The notes under the pieces were generated by a model that saw only the letters and a list, made by a program, of their open reading frames with translations, was not told the origin of the DNA and made no database searches. A DNA stretch of 64,000 nt from Henckelia pumila (Eukaryota; Streptophyta; Magnoliopsida; Lamiales; Gesneriaceae): positions 167,431,991-167,495,990 of the forward strand of contig NC_133120.1 of NCBI RefSeq assembly GCF_033568475.1. The letters run 5' to 3'. The position numbers were made by a program, and so were the translations under genes. This document shows, in pieces, positions 48,001-59,640 of the stretch. Every line of letters begins with the position of its first letter. Position 1 is the first letter of the stretch.

Positions 48001-48111
48001 AGTTTGAATACTATTCGAATCAAACTTTGGTTTTTTGGTAACGGATTTTAAGCTCAAAGTTGTCTTTCTTTTCTTCGAATCGATGACCATCTTCTGGGGC
48101 TTCGGCGCCAT
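42056..48111 (-). CDS. APUM24: Pumilio homolog 24-type nucleolar PUF protein (Puf6/Puf-A class), 17 exons
   Basis: The start codon is 48111-48109. Exons in order: 47881-48111, 47743-47796, 47530-47591, 47318-47399, 47077-47200, 46834-46917, 46093-46207, 45493-45643, 45268-45381, 45086-45157, 44753-44803, 44620-44670, 43833-43940, 43553-43687, 42824-42898, 42384-42631 and 42056-42179. Phases agree and give 626 residues. The N-terminus is Lys-rich (nucleolar targeting type). ELAEARKKRKKKHYTLQQELAVLW, seen over two exons, opens the PUF/armadillo-like region, which runs to about residue 400. The C-terminal CPL-like region includes EEEHLLENFRSSRTIRKLVL. Sequence and length match, from memory, Arabidopsis APUM24, needed for rRNA processing and embryo growth. 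Intron 13 uses a GC donor. Introns 6 and 14 carry local duplications. It looks intact. Confidence 0.92.
43005..43435. mobile_element. Possible MITE within an intron of the Pumilio gene
   Basis: An AT-rich segment in intron 14 is bounded by AGTTTGGTTTGAG on the left and CTACCAAACGGTACC on the right, which are loosely inverted. Inside are several GATTTGATTGAT repeats. These boundaries resemble common plant MITEs, but no target duplication is clear. Confidence 0.4.
43437..43584. repeat. 74-bp tandem duplication over the exon 14 donor site
   Basis: 43437-43510 and 43511-43584 are diverged copies. The right copy contains the last 32 bp of exon 14 and the real donor (GTGTGC on the minus strand). 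The left copy carries a degraded exon end with GGTGTGTGC at the equivalent position, inside the intron. Confidence 0.85.
46165..46211. repeat. Exon 7 acceptor segment with an inverted partner in intron 6
   Basis: These 47 bp, 43 of exon 7 plus the acceptor GTAG, match 46433-46479 in inverted orientation at 45 of 47 positions. Confidence 0.9.
46226..46702. repeat. Duplicated intron 6 sequence flanking the inverted exon copy
   Basis: About 205 bp at 46226-46430 and about 210 bp at 46491-46702 are diverged direct copies. Both contain AATAATCCCTGCACAATATAG and a later CTCGGCCCAAAT-type phrase. The inverted exon 7 piece (46433-46479) lies between them. Confidence 0.85.
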
Positions 48112-48358
48112 TGATGAATGTGGAGCAGAGCTTAGCTCTGTAAACCTCGAGAGGCAGTGGTGGTTTTTGAAAGGGTTTTTGTGGTCGGAAGAAGAAATTA
48201 TTGGGCCATGACGTCGTACATGTTTTTCGTATATATTACAATTATGGGCCGACCCTCTTGAATGCGGTCATTGTACGAGGCCCATTAAATTTAATTTTCT
48301 ATTTATTGAGGAAAACATTTTTTTTTAGATATTATATATTTAGATTATAGATTTAGAG
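48112..48358. promoter_or_regulatory. 5' flank and probable promoter of the Pumilio gene
   Basis: Immediately upstream on the minus strand there is no TATA box in good position. The motif GGGCC(A/C) occurs at about 48205 and 48248, resembling the site II type GGGCC elements found before plant ribosome-biogenesis genes. This is suggestive only. Confidence 0.3.
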
Positions 48359-48648
48359 CTCGTTTGGTTTCAGTAGATAATTAAAAAAAATATTTTTTTT
48401 TAAAACAAAAAGTGATTTTATTAACTCAAATGTGTTTGGATAAATTTTAAGTGCTTATTTAAGCCAAAATACTTAAAAGCCCATATTTATAGCTTTTCAA
48501 ATGCTTTTTTAAAAATTCAATTTTAAAAAAATATTGTCAATATATTTATCCAAACACAAATTTATTTCAGCTTTTGCTTTAAAAATTGTTTTTAAAAGCC
48601 AACTTAAAAAGCACTTATTATTTAAAAAATCTATCGAAAGCAAACGAG
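48359..48648. mobile_element. MITE with CTCGTTTG inverted ends
   Basis: A 290-bp AT-rich element begins CTCGTTTGGTTTC and ends GAAAGCAAACGAG, 13-bp inverted ends with one mismatch. Inside it has further complementary stretches (AAGTGCTTATTTAAG against AAAAAGCACTTATT). No coding capacity, and the target duplication is unclear. Confidence 0.65.
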
Positions 48649-48670
48649 TATATAAATAATGTTAAATGAA

Positions 48671-48915
48671 TAAAATGATAAACATGGAAAGTACATTTGA
48701 CATTTTTATTTGGTTAATTTTCACTCGTTCTGAATTATATGGGGGTTATATAAAATGATAAATATGGAAAATAAATTTGACATTTTTATTTGATTAAAAT
48801 TTTCACTTGTTCTGAATTATTCGGGGTTCATAATAAAATGTTAAATATGAAAAATAAATTTGATATTTTTATTTGGCTAAAATTTTGTTTGTTTTGACTT
48901 ATCCGAGGTTAGAAT
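48671..48915. repeat. Three tandem copies of an about 81-bp repeat
   Basis: Copies begin with TAAAATGATAAACATGG-type sequence at 48671, 48751 and 48833. Each includes ATTTGACATTTTTATTTG and a TTCTGAATTAT-type phrase. The copies are diverged and of unknown origin. Confidence 0.8.
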
Positions 48916-49194
48916 ACAAAATAAATAAAATGATCCTAATTTTTCTATGATTTGAATATTATTAATAAAAGGGACTCTTGACTTTTTAATTCAGTCAAAG
49001 GGCCTCATAAGGCTAGTTTGGTCTCTTTTTTTTTGAAAAAAAAAATAAATTATATGAAACTCACATCCACCCTCATTCTTTCTTTTCTCCAGGATTCGAA
49101 GAATGCTCTCCTTTCTCCTCTTGGATTCTGACCATTAAGCCACCAATATTTTTAATAATAATACTAAACAATAAAATATATATACAATGATTTG

Positions 49195-49345
49195 GGGGTG
49201 AACCCAAGCCCCCGGCTTGGTCGACCGAAGCGGTCGAACCAAGTTGGGTCGACCAAGCAAGAAGCATGGTCGACCCAACTAAGCAAAGAAGCATGGTTGA
49301 CCTGTTGCTGGTTGGGTCGACCCAGCATGGTCGACCGCCTGCTGA
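49195..49345. repeat. Cluster of GGTCGACC palindromic motifs
   Basis: Five exact GTCGAC sites and two near copies (GGTCGAACC, GGTTGACC) fall within about 120 bp, mixed with AAGCATGG and TTGGGTCGACC repeats. The block is GC-rich compared with its neighbours. No frame or known element explains it. Confidence 0.7.
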
Positions 49346-49741
49346 GTCTAAAAAAAAAGAAATAAGAAAAAGGAAAAAAAAAAAAAGAGGAAAGAAGAAT
49401 GGAAAAAGCAGGAGAGATAAAATAATATATTTTTATTCAAAGTCTTTCTATTGAATTAAAAACAAGACCAGGTCCATATTCCCATTTTTCCGCACTTGAA
49501 CCTCTTTGATATAAACATCTAAGTTCGATTTTCAAAATATTTTGAAAAAATTATTATTTTTCTTATTAACCTGTTATAAAACAAAAATCTAAAAAAATCA
49601 GTATCTTTTGTGATATGAGTCATGAGATAGCATTGACATTTTAGCCTATTTTTAGTTTATCAAAAATTGACGATAAAATCCATCAAATGGACTGTTATTG
49701 AAACATTTGGCACACTTTGAGCCCATTAGGGCATCCACAAT

Positions 49742-49780
49742 GCATGTTAAATGGGTGTTATTAACACCCATTTAACATGC
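49742..49780. repeat. Perfect 19-bp-arm palindrome
   Basis: GCATGTTAAATGGGTGTTA and its exact reverse complement are separated by one T. A second, weaker hairpin (TCTCTCCATTATT against AATAATGGAGAGA) follows directly. Confidence 0.9.
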
Positions 49781-50339
49781 TCTCTCCATTATTCCCCATT
49801 GTGGAGGGGAATTAATAATGGAGAGAGAGGGTGGACGTTCAATGTTATGAACGTCCCCCTTTCGATTTTTTTTAAATTTTTTATGTTAGTGGGTGGGTCC
49901 CACGTGTTGTTCCAATTATTTTTCCTTTTTTTTAATTGTCTTATTTTTTGAAATATATTGATGGTTTTTTTATGTATTCATTTTGCATTTTTATTATATA
50001 TTTAATTGCAATTTAATTTATTACTAAAAACATTGAAATTTAATTTTTATATTTGAATTAAATAATATATTAAAATAATAATATTATTATTTAAATAAAA
50101 TATTAAAAACGGTAAATAAATAATTAATAAAATTTTAATAATTTTTAATTATTATTTATTTAAATTCATAAAATAAAACTAAAAAAAATAAGATTATTAT
50201 TTCGAAAATAATTATTATTTTAAACATATTTAAAATGTAGTTATTTAATATAAAATATTTTTATATTATTGAATGGAATGCGGGACTCATAAATAATGAG
50301 TGTTAATGTTAATAGGATCGTGGGTGGAAAGAATGATGT

Positions 50340-50771
50340 TGATAGGTTACACCTAAAAATTCAACTGGGTCTGAGCCCGATCATGAAGGTCCACTCCGAA
50401 TATTTTTAAGGCCCAAGCTTATTTAAATATTATATATATTTAATTCAAGCAGGCCCTGAATTCTACAAAAGCCCATAAGAGGCTTAAGCCCGTGAAACTC
50501 TCCGAATATCTATAAATAGCTCAAGTCACCTCATTATTAAGGTACACACTTTCTTAAGCAATAGATCGCTCTACTCTCGATTATTATTCCTTGAGTAATA
50601 ACTGACTTGAGCGTCGGAGTGCCTTCGCCGGGAACCCTCCCGGCTCCTCTGACTTTGTTTTGTGACGTAGGAACAACCCACTGAAGATCTCCATCGGGAA
50701 CATACAAGGACTTACTGATACTCCGGACTTTGCGGAAGCAACGTGTCACATACAAGTGATTTTTGGCTACA
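50340..50771 (+). repeat. 5' LTR of Tat-2
   Basis: 432 bp from TGATAGGTTACACC to TTTTTGGCTACA. A TATA box TATAAATA lies at 50511-50518, a plausible promoter for element RNA. Confidence 0.94.
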
Positions 50772-50777
50772 TCAGCT

Positions 50778-50795
50778 TGGCGCCGTCTGTGGGAA
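50778..50795 (+). other. Primer-binding site of Tat-2
   Basis: TGGCGCCGTCTGTGGGAA, identical to that of Tat-1, lies 6 bp after the LTR. Confidence 0.8.
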
Positions 50796-50835
50796 ACTGT
50801 TCATTACGTCATTGAGAACACATATTACTTCAAAA

Positions 50836-52400
50836 ATGTCTCAAGGAAATATTAACAATGGAAACGCACCGCAGAGTATTACTCTCACCCGTGAAGACTT
50901 GATCGCGCTAATGGAAAACACAGCCGCACTCGCAGCAAAAGATGCAGTTGCTCAGTACCTAGAAACTCGCAAGCGCAAAAGCAGCAAGAAAAAGGCTCAG
51001 ACTGAAGGCTCGTCATCTCTTGATCCTAATAACGGAGACCCAAATAAAGATAAATCTAAAGTGAATGATAAAGATCAAGGGGGGACCAAGAAAAATACTA
51101 CTCAGAAAGACGGCGAAGCAAGTGTTCACACAGTTCATGACATTTCTGGCGAAAACAAGATCACTAATCCAGCTCGGAAGGATGGATCTCGCACACATGT
51201 AACTGGAGAGAATATTTCCGCAATTTTGCCGTCACGCCGAAGCCCCTTCACTGATGACATATTATCTGAAGCATTACCAAAGGGAGTCAAAATCCCCAGC
51301 TTACCTGAGTTCGATGGAACGAGTGACCCCCAAGACCATATTGACAAATTCTACGCGAAAGCGGATTTGTATGATATCACAGATGCTGCATACTGCAAAA
51401 TTTTCCGAACAACATTATCAGGAAGAGCGCTCACATGGTTCAACAAGTTACCCTCCGGATCTATTGCCAATTTGGAGCAACTTACTGACTGCTTCATCCA
51501 GCAATTCTCAATTAACAAAAAATACCCAAAAACAGCAGCATATTTGTTCACAGTCATTCAAAAAGAAGGAGAATGTCTGAGGGACTATGTTCGGCGATTT
51601 ACTCATGCGGTGCACGAAGTCTTACATGTGAACCATGATTTGTTAGCCGGAATAATGCAGCAAAACTTGCGTCATCGGAAGTTCAAGGAATCAATAGCGG
51701 GAAGGCCGCCCAAAAACCTAGAGGAATTACTGGAAAGAGCTGAGAAATACATTCGGGTTGAAGAATCTATTGAACCACACTACCTGAATAAAAGAAAGAG
51801 AGAAGAAGATAAACCAAATATTAGAAAGCGAGACGAGAAGCGAACAGCACAGAGCCCCCGTCTCCAGAATACACCCCTCAATGCACGTCTGACCGATATA
51901 CTGGTAGTGGCTGAAAAACAAGGATTGTTGCGTCCCCCTCGCCCAATGCAGAATAACCCAAAGCGCCTACGTTCGGAAAAGTATTGTCATTTTCATAAAG
52001 ATAAAGGCCATACTACAGAAGATTGCTTCAGTTTGCGAGCAGAAATTGAAAAACTCATAAAGCGCGGACATTTGGGAAATTTCGTGGACAAGTCCCGCGG
52101 TGAAAAACGAGATGACAGGCGTCGGGACGAACAACAAAAACATGACTACCAAAAGCGCCATGACGGAATTGGGAAACAGCATGAACGAGCGGATGAAAAT
52201 TTGCCCTTGGGAGGGGTAATCGCCGTAATCACTGGGGGGCCTGCTTGTGGCGACTCGAACAATGCAAGAAAAGCTCTTCTGCGAGCAGCAAAAGGAACCA
52301 ACAATTTATCCAGCCCCACATCCTTGTCAATATGTGAAGTTGAAACCATCCAAGATGGATTATCATTCAGTGACAAAGATCTGGAGAACCCTCGGGGTAC
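50836..52400 (+). mobile_element. Tat-2 gag region (fossil part)
   Basis: It starts with an ATG at 50836. It has a Lys/Ser/Asp-rich N-terminus, then the capsid-like domain (EFDGTSDPQDHIDKFY) and a zinc-knuckle pattern (CHFHKDKGHTTEDC) near 51.98 kb. Confidence 0.88.
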
Positions 52401-54410
52401 CCATAATGATGCTTTAATCATCTCAGCCACAATCTCCAATTTTTGGGTAAAGAAAATTCTAGTGGATTCTGGAAGTTCGGCTGACATAATTTTTCATAAT
52501 GCATTCGTAAAGTTGGGTATTAGTAATGCACAGTTAACTCCAGTCAACACTCCACTAGTCGGATTTTCCGGAGAAATAGTTGAAGCTTTGGGAGAGGTAA
52601 CGCTTCCTCTATCCTTGGGTTCTTACCCCAAGCGGTCTACTAAAATGGTGAAATTCCTTGTGGTAAAAGCTTCATCTGCGTACAATGTGATATTGGGACG
52701 ACCAAGTCTCAATATATTCCAAGCCATCGGATCGACATATCATATGAAGCTGAAGTTTCCGACTCCGGGAGGAGTAGGAGAAGCCCTTGGTGATCATCGT
52801 CTAGCTAGAGAGTGTCATGTAGTGACTCTGCGGGGTTCGTCAGAAAATCGGAAAAGACAAGTCTCTAGTGAGGAAAAACCATCAAAACCCGGAAAACTTT
52901 TGCGTGAAAATGGAATACATTTGGTGGATGAAGAAGCTGAGAGCAAAGAGAGAATAACAGCAACCGAAACTCTGAAACATGTGGCAATCATTCCAACTGA
53001 TCCCAAGAAAACCCTAAAGATCGGGACCGAATTACCTCCTGAACTGGAAGAGAAGTTGAAAAATTTTCTTGGGCGCAATTTGGACGTGTTTGCTTGGGGT
53101 GATGAGCATCTGCCAGGAATACCTCATGAATATGCGCTTCATCACCTCCATGTTGATCCGAAAATGAGACCGGTGAAGCAAAAGAAAAGAGCATTTGGTC
53201 CAGAGAAAAATCGGCATATAGCCGCGGAAGTGGAGAAACTCTTAGTGGCAAAGTACATCAGGCCAGTTTCATACCCAGATTGGCTTGCAAATGTGGTTTT
53301 AGTACCAAAACCTGGAGGAAAGTGGCGTTTGTGTATAGATTTCACTGATCTCAACAAAGCATGCCCCAAAGATCCGTTTCCACTCCCTCGAATTGACTTG
53401 TTAGTCGATTCGACAGCAGGATGCGAGCTGCTCACTTTTCTTGATGCATATCAAGGATACAATCAGATCGGCCTAGCGCCAGAGGACCAGGAAAAAGCAA
53501 GTTTCATCACCGATAGGGGAATTTATTGTTATGATGTAATGCCGTTTGGTTTGAAAAATGCTGGAGCTACCTATCAGCGTCTGGTAAATACCATGTTCGA
53601 ACACTTGATCGGGCGAAACATGGAAGTTTATATAGATGACATGCTCGTCAAGAGTATTCAAGCATCTAATCATTTGGAAGATCTTGAGGAATGTTTCAGT
53701 ATACTCAGAAAATACAGGATGAAACTTAATCCGGATAAATGCACTTTTGGTGTACGAGGAGGCAAATTTCTCGGTTATATGGTGTCAGAACGAGGAATAG
53801 AGGCCAACCCGGAAAAATCAAAGCAATTTTAAACATGAATCCTCCGAAGAGTGTAAAAGGCATCCAAGAGTTGACAGGACGTTTGGCCGCCCTCAACCGA
53901 TTTATCTCAAGATCTGCAGACAAGGGTTTACCATTTTTCAAAATGTTAAGGAGTGGGAAAGGTTTTCAATGGACAGAAGAGTGTCAGCAAGCATTTGACG
54001 AGTTGAAAGTACATCTGACCTCTCCGCCGTTGTTGGTAAAACCAAACGAAGGTGACACCCTGTTAATTTATCTGGCAATATCTGCGGAGGCGGTAAGTGC
54101 AGTATTGGTTTCTGAAGTAGGACGTGAGCACAAACCAGTTTATTATATCAGTCGAACTTTACACGGAGCAGAATTAAGATATACAAAGATCGAGAAACTG
54201 GCACTGGCTTTGGTAATTGCAGCGAGAAAATTACGTCCTTACTTTCACTCTCATCCAATAATTGTACTCACCAATCATCCTCTCAAACAAATTATCTCGA
54301 GTCCTGAAGCATCAGGAAGAATGGTTAAGTGGGCTGTTGAACTGAGCCAATATGGAATTGAATATCGCCCGCGTCCAGCGATTAAAGCACAAATTCTGGC
54401 TGATTTTCTA
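52400..54410 (+). mobile_element. Tat-2 protease, reverse transcriptase and RNase H (fossil part)
   Basis: The protease shows LVDSGSSADIIF near 52.46 kb. The reverse transcriptase shows KWRLCIDFTDLNKACPKD near 53.32 kb and YIDDMLVKS near 53.63 kb. RNase H follows to about 54.41 kb. Confidence 0.92.
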
Positions 54411-54449
54411 GTAGAAATGACAGTAACTCAAGAAGAGAGTTCCACCCAA

Positions 54450-54850
54450 ACATGGATGGTTTATGTCGACGGGTCATCAACCTCTACAGGAAGCGGTGCA
54501 GGTATAGTTGTGGAGAGCCCACAGGGAGATAAATTTCAATATGCCGTCAAATTTCGATTCCCTGCAACGAATAATGAGGCAGAATATGAAGCTTTCATCA
54601 TGGGAATTAAATTGGCCCTGTCAGTCGGAGCAAAGAGACTGACGATACACAGTGACTCCCAACTTATCGTCAGTCAGGTTAAGGGAAATTATGAAGCGAA
54701 GGAAGATAAAATGTTTGAATACCTCACTCAAGTAAACGAGCTTCTTTCGCGTTTAGACAGCTATGATATAAAGCAGATACCTAGAGGGGAAAATGAGTCA
54801 GCAGACCGCCTTGCCAAGTTAGCAAGCTCCTTGGCCAACATTGATAATAG
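54450..54850 (+). mobile_element. Tat-2 second (archaeal-type) RNase H (fossil part)
   Basis: MVYVDGSSTSTGSGAG, NNEAEYEAFIMG and HSDSQLIVSQV mark the Tat-specific extra RNase H. Confidence 0.9.
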
Positions 54851-54929
54851 GAAAATTACATTCCTAACTTATGGCAAGGAAGAAACTGATGGAAGTGATG
54901 TTACAATCTTCTGTGCTGATAGCAAAGAT

Positions 54930-56162
54930 CCTAGTTGGAAAGATGAAATAATCGACTATTTAAAGCAAGAGAAATTACCTGCTAACCAAGTCGAAGCCCG
55001 AAAACTTAGAGTGAGAGCTGCTCGGTTCACGATCATTGACGGAGAACTGTACAAAAGAGGTTTCTCTTCACCTTACCTAAAGTGTCTAACGCCAGCTAAG
55101 GGAAACTATGTGCTCCGTGAAATTCATGAAGGAATATGTGGAAATCATTTAGCTGGCAGAGCTCTCGCGGGGAAAGCATTGCGCCAAGGGTACTTTTGGC
55201 CAACGATGAAGCAAGACGCTATTGAGTTAGCAAAACATTGTCACGCATGTCAAGAGCATGCTAACTTCCATCACCAGCCGGCTACAATCTTACAGCCCCT
55301 GGAAAGTCCTCTACCTTTTGCTCAATGGGGAATGGATTTGGTAGGTCCTTTTCCTCCTGCTACCGGACAAAGAAAATTTCTGATAGTAGCTGTGGATTAT
55401 TTCACCAAATGGGTCGAAGCTGAACCATTGGCCAAAATATCCGAGAAAGATGTAATCAATTTCTTATGGAAGAATATAATATGCAGATTTGGCATTCCTC
55501 AAACCTTGGTTTCAGATAATGGAACTCAATTTTCTGGAGCAAAGATAAAAGACTGGTGCAGAGGACTCTCTATCAGGCAGTTCTTCACTTCTGTAGGGAA
55601 TCCTCAAGCAAATGGGCAAACCGAGGTCACCAACCGAACCATTCTGCAGCACCTCAAAACACGTCTAGGCAATGCCAAAGGAAAATGGGTGGATGAGTTG
55701 CCAAGTGTTCTATGGGCATATCGAACCACTTCACGCTCTTCAACTGGAGAATCTCCTTTCAACCTGGCCTACGGAACGGAGGCTGTGGCTCCTGCCGAAA
55801 TCGGAGAGCAATCATGGCGAGTGAAACAGTACACTTCATCTGGAAATGACCAAGCCCTCCGAATTTCATTGGACTTAGTGGATGAACTGAGAGATGAAGC
55901 TTCAACACGAGCCGAGAGATATCGAGCTTGTATGACTAAAGCATATAATGACAGAGTCAAACCAAGATCTTTCCAAGTAGGAGATCTGGTATTGAGAAAA
56001 TCTGACATCTTGAAGTCTGTGGGCAAGCTGGATCCGAAATGGGAAGGCCCCTATAAAGTAATTGAGATCGTGAAGATGGGAACATATCGCCTCCAACATT
56101 CAGATGGAAGAATACTTCCCAGGCCTTGGAACGTGGCCAATCTGAAGAAGTTTTATGCATAA
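54930..56162 (+). mobile_element. Tat-2 integrase (fossil part)
   Basis: The zinc-binding HHCC segment lies near 55.12-55.26 kb. The core shows GMDLVGPFPPATGQ near 55.33 kb and SDNGTQF near 55.51 kb. The C-terminus ends with NVANLKKFYA. Confidence 0.92.
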
Positions 56163-56791
56163 ACTGCAGCTCTCGTCAATAATAGGCTAAATTTATTAGC
56201 ATATTTTCCTTATGTTTTCATATTACAATTTTGTGATACATTGTTCAACTAATTTGATTATTGTTTTTATATAAACAGATTACTTTGTCGAAAGCATATC
56301 ATATCTCCTCTCCTATACTAACGCTTACTTATGACATAAACGTCATAGACTCTAGCAATCATAAAAAATTCCCAACAATAAGAGGCTTGGCCGGCCCCTT
56401 GGGACATTTGAACTTATGATGCTGTAAGAGGTCAGGACGACATAATAACATTATAAGTCCCGGGATACCTCACCACGCACCAAGTGGGTTTAGGAATTCC
56501 CCATGAGACAAAATCTTGGGAGATTGATCCCCTCCCAAGTACTCCATTGTTAAAGCGATAGTATTTTATTCATCAAACAAGTATGCAATAGCAAATTCAA
56601 AATGCAAAAGAGATATGATAATAGACAAATACTTACTTACTCAAACAAAACAAAAAAAAAAGTCTATGACTTTGACTCTGTCACAAAAAAAAAAATTTGC
56701 CCGAAAGGGGCAAGAAATAATAAAGCTAAATTGTTCCACGGTTTAGTCTCCATATAGCTTCGACACACACCGTCATTATTGGCTGTATAAG
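56163..56791 (+). other. Tat-2 non-coding spacer between integrase and antisense frame
   Basis: AT-rich with A-rich runs. No tandem array like that of Tat-1 was found in the equivalent position. Confidence 0.6.
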
Positions 56792-58860
56792 CTAAAAATT
56801 CGAACGCAAAGCTTCGATCATCTCCTCATCACCCAGACCTCCCAGTAAATCTCCTAAGGGAGGATCCGAGTCATCTTCAACTCTGGCAAGACTAGGCTCC
56901 GGAATGTTTGGGTGAATCATCATAATAATTTCCTCTGGAACTAGTTGAGTTTTCCGTAGTTCCTTGCGGCAATCCACTACAACTTCATCATGAATAACGA
57001 TCGCCCGCTGAATCACTTCATCTCTAAAATCTGTGGACTCTCGGTAGCATTCAATTGCTTTTTCTCCGGTACTTCGCAAGAGATTCTTGCCTATTGACGA
57101 ATTGAGAAAAGTCTCACCGGTCTCCGATTCATGGGAATATTTTCCCTTAAGTAGCTCCATATCCTTGCACATTGCATCATACTTTTTGGATTTCTCTTCA
57201 AGCTCCTTTTGCGATTTGAGAAAATCATCTCGGGCCTTAGCACCTTCCTCGCCGAGTCTTTTGCACTCTCCCCTTAATGACGCCAGCTCGTCATCAAATT
57301 TTCTCCCGGAATTTCGAGACCTCTCTTCTCGAAATTGAAAAGTTTGGGCAAGCGATAAAATCTGCAAAGACCCATAGATAAGGAGTATTGTTTACTACAT
57401 AAAAATCATAACAAATATCAAACGTATAATAATATACCTGGAAGGCAGACGAGGCAAGAGACCGAGTTAATACTTCGGTAGGCTGAGGCAGTAGATGCAA
57501 CCTGTCATGATCTCCAATGAGATTAGCTCCGGTTCTCCAACCAATCTCTGGATCCTTCAAATCCCAAAAAGAACCAGCATTATTCTTGTGATTCACACCC
57601 TCCAAGAACAAGTGACGACCCTCACGAGTATCGGGAGGAACTGTTCGTTCATCCTCACGTCTTCTTTTTGGATTTATTCTACCATTAGCATTCTCCCTAG
57701 TACGGGTATCACGGTCAGCATCATTTCTTCTACCACCATTCCTTCGGTCACGAGTGTCAGTATTTTTAGATGGAGGACCAGAACAATTGACACGGTCGGA
57801 TGGCCCGGGAGAATTCCTCCTCCTTGGAATCCCTTGGGAATTGTGATTACCTCGATCCATTGGTGACTCTTTTCTCGATGTTTTTGACGGAGTTTTCTCG
57901 TTTTTCTCTATGCAAGCGCGAACCTCCGCCAAACTTAATTTGTCACCTACAAACAAACACAAAGAGAAGAGTGACAATGATCAGTAAATTTAATAAATTT
58001 TAAATTACCACGAGTAGAAGAATCCAAAGAAGACGCAAAATACAGTCATCAAAATTCAATTTGAACAAAGCGTTACCGGCAGGAATCAAACTTTTTGGGT
58101 CAACCAACTCCTGGAAGAGGCCTAAGGAACGACATTTAAGTTGAAATTCACGGTGGATTTTGCTAAATATAATTTTCCTATGGCCCGGACTCCAAACTAT
58201 GGGAACCTCCCAACCATAATCCCATACATAAACAAAATTTTTTCTCCAATCATTTTTTGGAGATGGACAACGAGATAAAAACTTACAATCTCCCCGAGGT
58301 AGAAAATAAGTATAGGAACCCGGCATGGAGCGACGCACCGAGAAAAGCGTATAGAATAAGTCTATAGTCGGGGATATTTTAATTTCACTCACTCTACGTA
58401 GGAAACACGTAAAGAGAAGAATCGCACTTGGTGTTAATTGACTTAAACTCACCCCGAGACTATCTACAATTTCTATCAAAAGGGCATGAGGAGGGAGCGA
58501 GAAACCAAAATTAAAGTACTCCAGATATACAGTAAAATATCCCGGAGGCGGTTCATGGCAAAGATCTCCATTTTTGGGAATTTTAAGGATATTTCTAGAG
58601 GATAAGTCGAAATTTTTACTGGGACTTAAAATCTCCGACTCGTCCAAAAGACGCTTGCTCACTCCTCCCGAAGACTCTTCAGAACCACTATTATCGCAAG
58701 AATTCGGGTTACTATCAATTTTTAAATAAGGTGATCTCGTCATATCACGAGATACCACTGTTTTCAAATCACTCAAAGGATATAAGCACTCATCAATTTC
58801 ACTGTCACCGCTAGACCCCACTGGCGAGAGGGAAAGAGTATCTCGGTTAGCAACTAACAC
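56792..58860 (-). mobile_element. Tat-2 antisense reading frame, three blocks with intron-like gaps (fossil part)
   Basis: Minus-strand blocks 58009-58860, 57438-57946 and 56792-57361 are separated by about 62 and 76 bp AT-rich gaps with GT and AG borders. The first block has an acidic Ser-rich start, then a globular part (GYFTVYLEYFNFGFSLPPHAL). The second is Arg/Asn-rich and polar. The third is a Glu/Lys coiled coil ending in an acidic tail. The architecture and gap positions match the Tat-1 antisense frame although the sequences are very diverged. The true start may lie further right. Function is unknown. Confidence 0.75.
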
Positions 58861-58927
58861 CGAAAATACCTTACCCCGTGAAGGGAAATCTGCAACGTTT
58901 TTTAAAAAAATAAATCATATAGTCATG

Positions 58928-58962
<35 letters not shown>
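58928..58962. repeat. TA microsatellite in Tat-2
   Basis: About 17 TA units, followed nearby by TATG/TATA-rich sequence to about 59060. Confidence 0.9.
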
Positions 58963-58969
<7 letters not shown>

Positions 58970-59064
58970 CATAAGCATAAAAATTACTTATTTGTTTTCT
59001 TAGAAATATTATATATATATATTTATGTATATGTATATATATGTATGTATATACGTGTATGGGC

Positions 59065-59640
59065 ATCATAAATCATGTCACCATCATCAACGATATCACC
59101 CACGGCCATCATCGCCATCGCACTCGCCCCGCATCGATGACCATCTTCTTCGGCGAGCGATCGCCGGTGAGCTGGCCGTCATTGTAGCGCAACAACCACC
59201 ATCAACATCCTCGGAGGGCAAGCGGCTGCAGAGTTTTCTTTCCTCGAGCTGGCGTCGCCATCTCCGTCAAGTTGCCGCCTTCCGACCTCGAGTGCAAAAT
59301 CTGGTTCCGTTCCCACCCGAAAACACAACCATGGCTGTGATCTCGAGTTTCTGGACTCCGGGTATCCTCTGGTTGACGCCGCCTAGCACCATCCTCGGAC
59401 ATCATCCTCGCGCGCAATTCCCTCAGCCCCTCGTACAGCTGCATCGATCGTGCCAGATTTGGAAGCATCCATTGACAATGGATGTTCCATGGCTGGAAGA
59501 CGATCTTTGATAGCTGGCAATCATCGCCGCCTCTCGCCAACCATCCTCGCCCGTCTCTTCCCTGAATCGTGGTTCCCTTCGCAGTGGGCAGTGGAGGGGA
59601 CGATGATGAACCATGGATTGAGATCAAATATTATATGATT
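59065..59640. other. GC-rich segment in the Tat-2 3' region
   Basis: This stretch is far richer in G and C than the surrounding element. It can be read open on either strand for 140-160 codons, but neither translation looks like a known domain. The plus-strand reading is rich in His/Pro/Ser, the minus in Arg/Gly. It may be a captured genomic fragment or part of the antisense transcript's leader. Confidence 0.45.

Noticed and set aside
49266-49454. Lys/Arg-rich 62-codon frame
   Set aside because: It comes from an A/G-rich run after the GTCGAC cluster; not protein-like.
59202-59627. 141-codon minus-strand frame in Tat-2
   Set aside because: Low-complexity Arg/Gly/Ser composition, and an equally long frame on the other strand. 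Kept only as a GC-rich segment.
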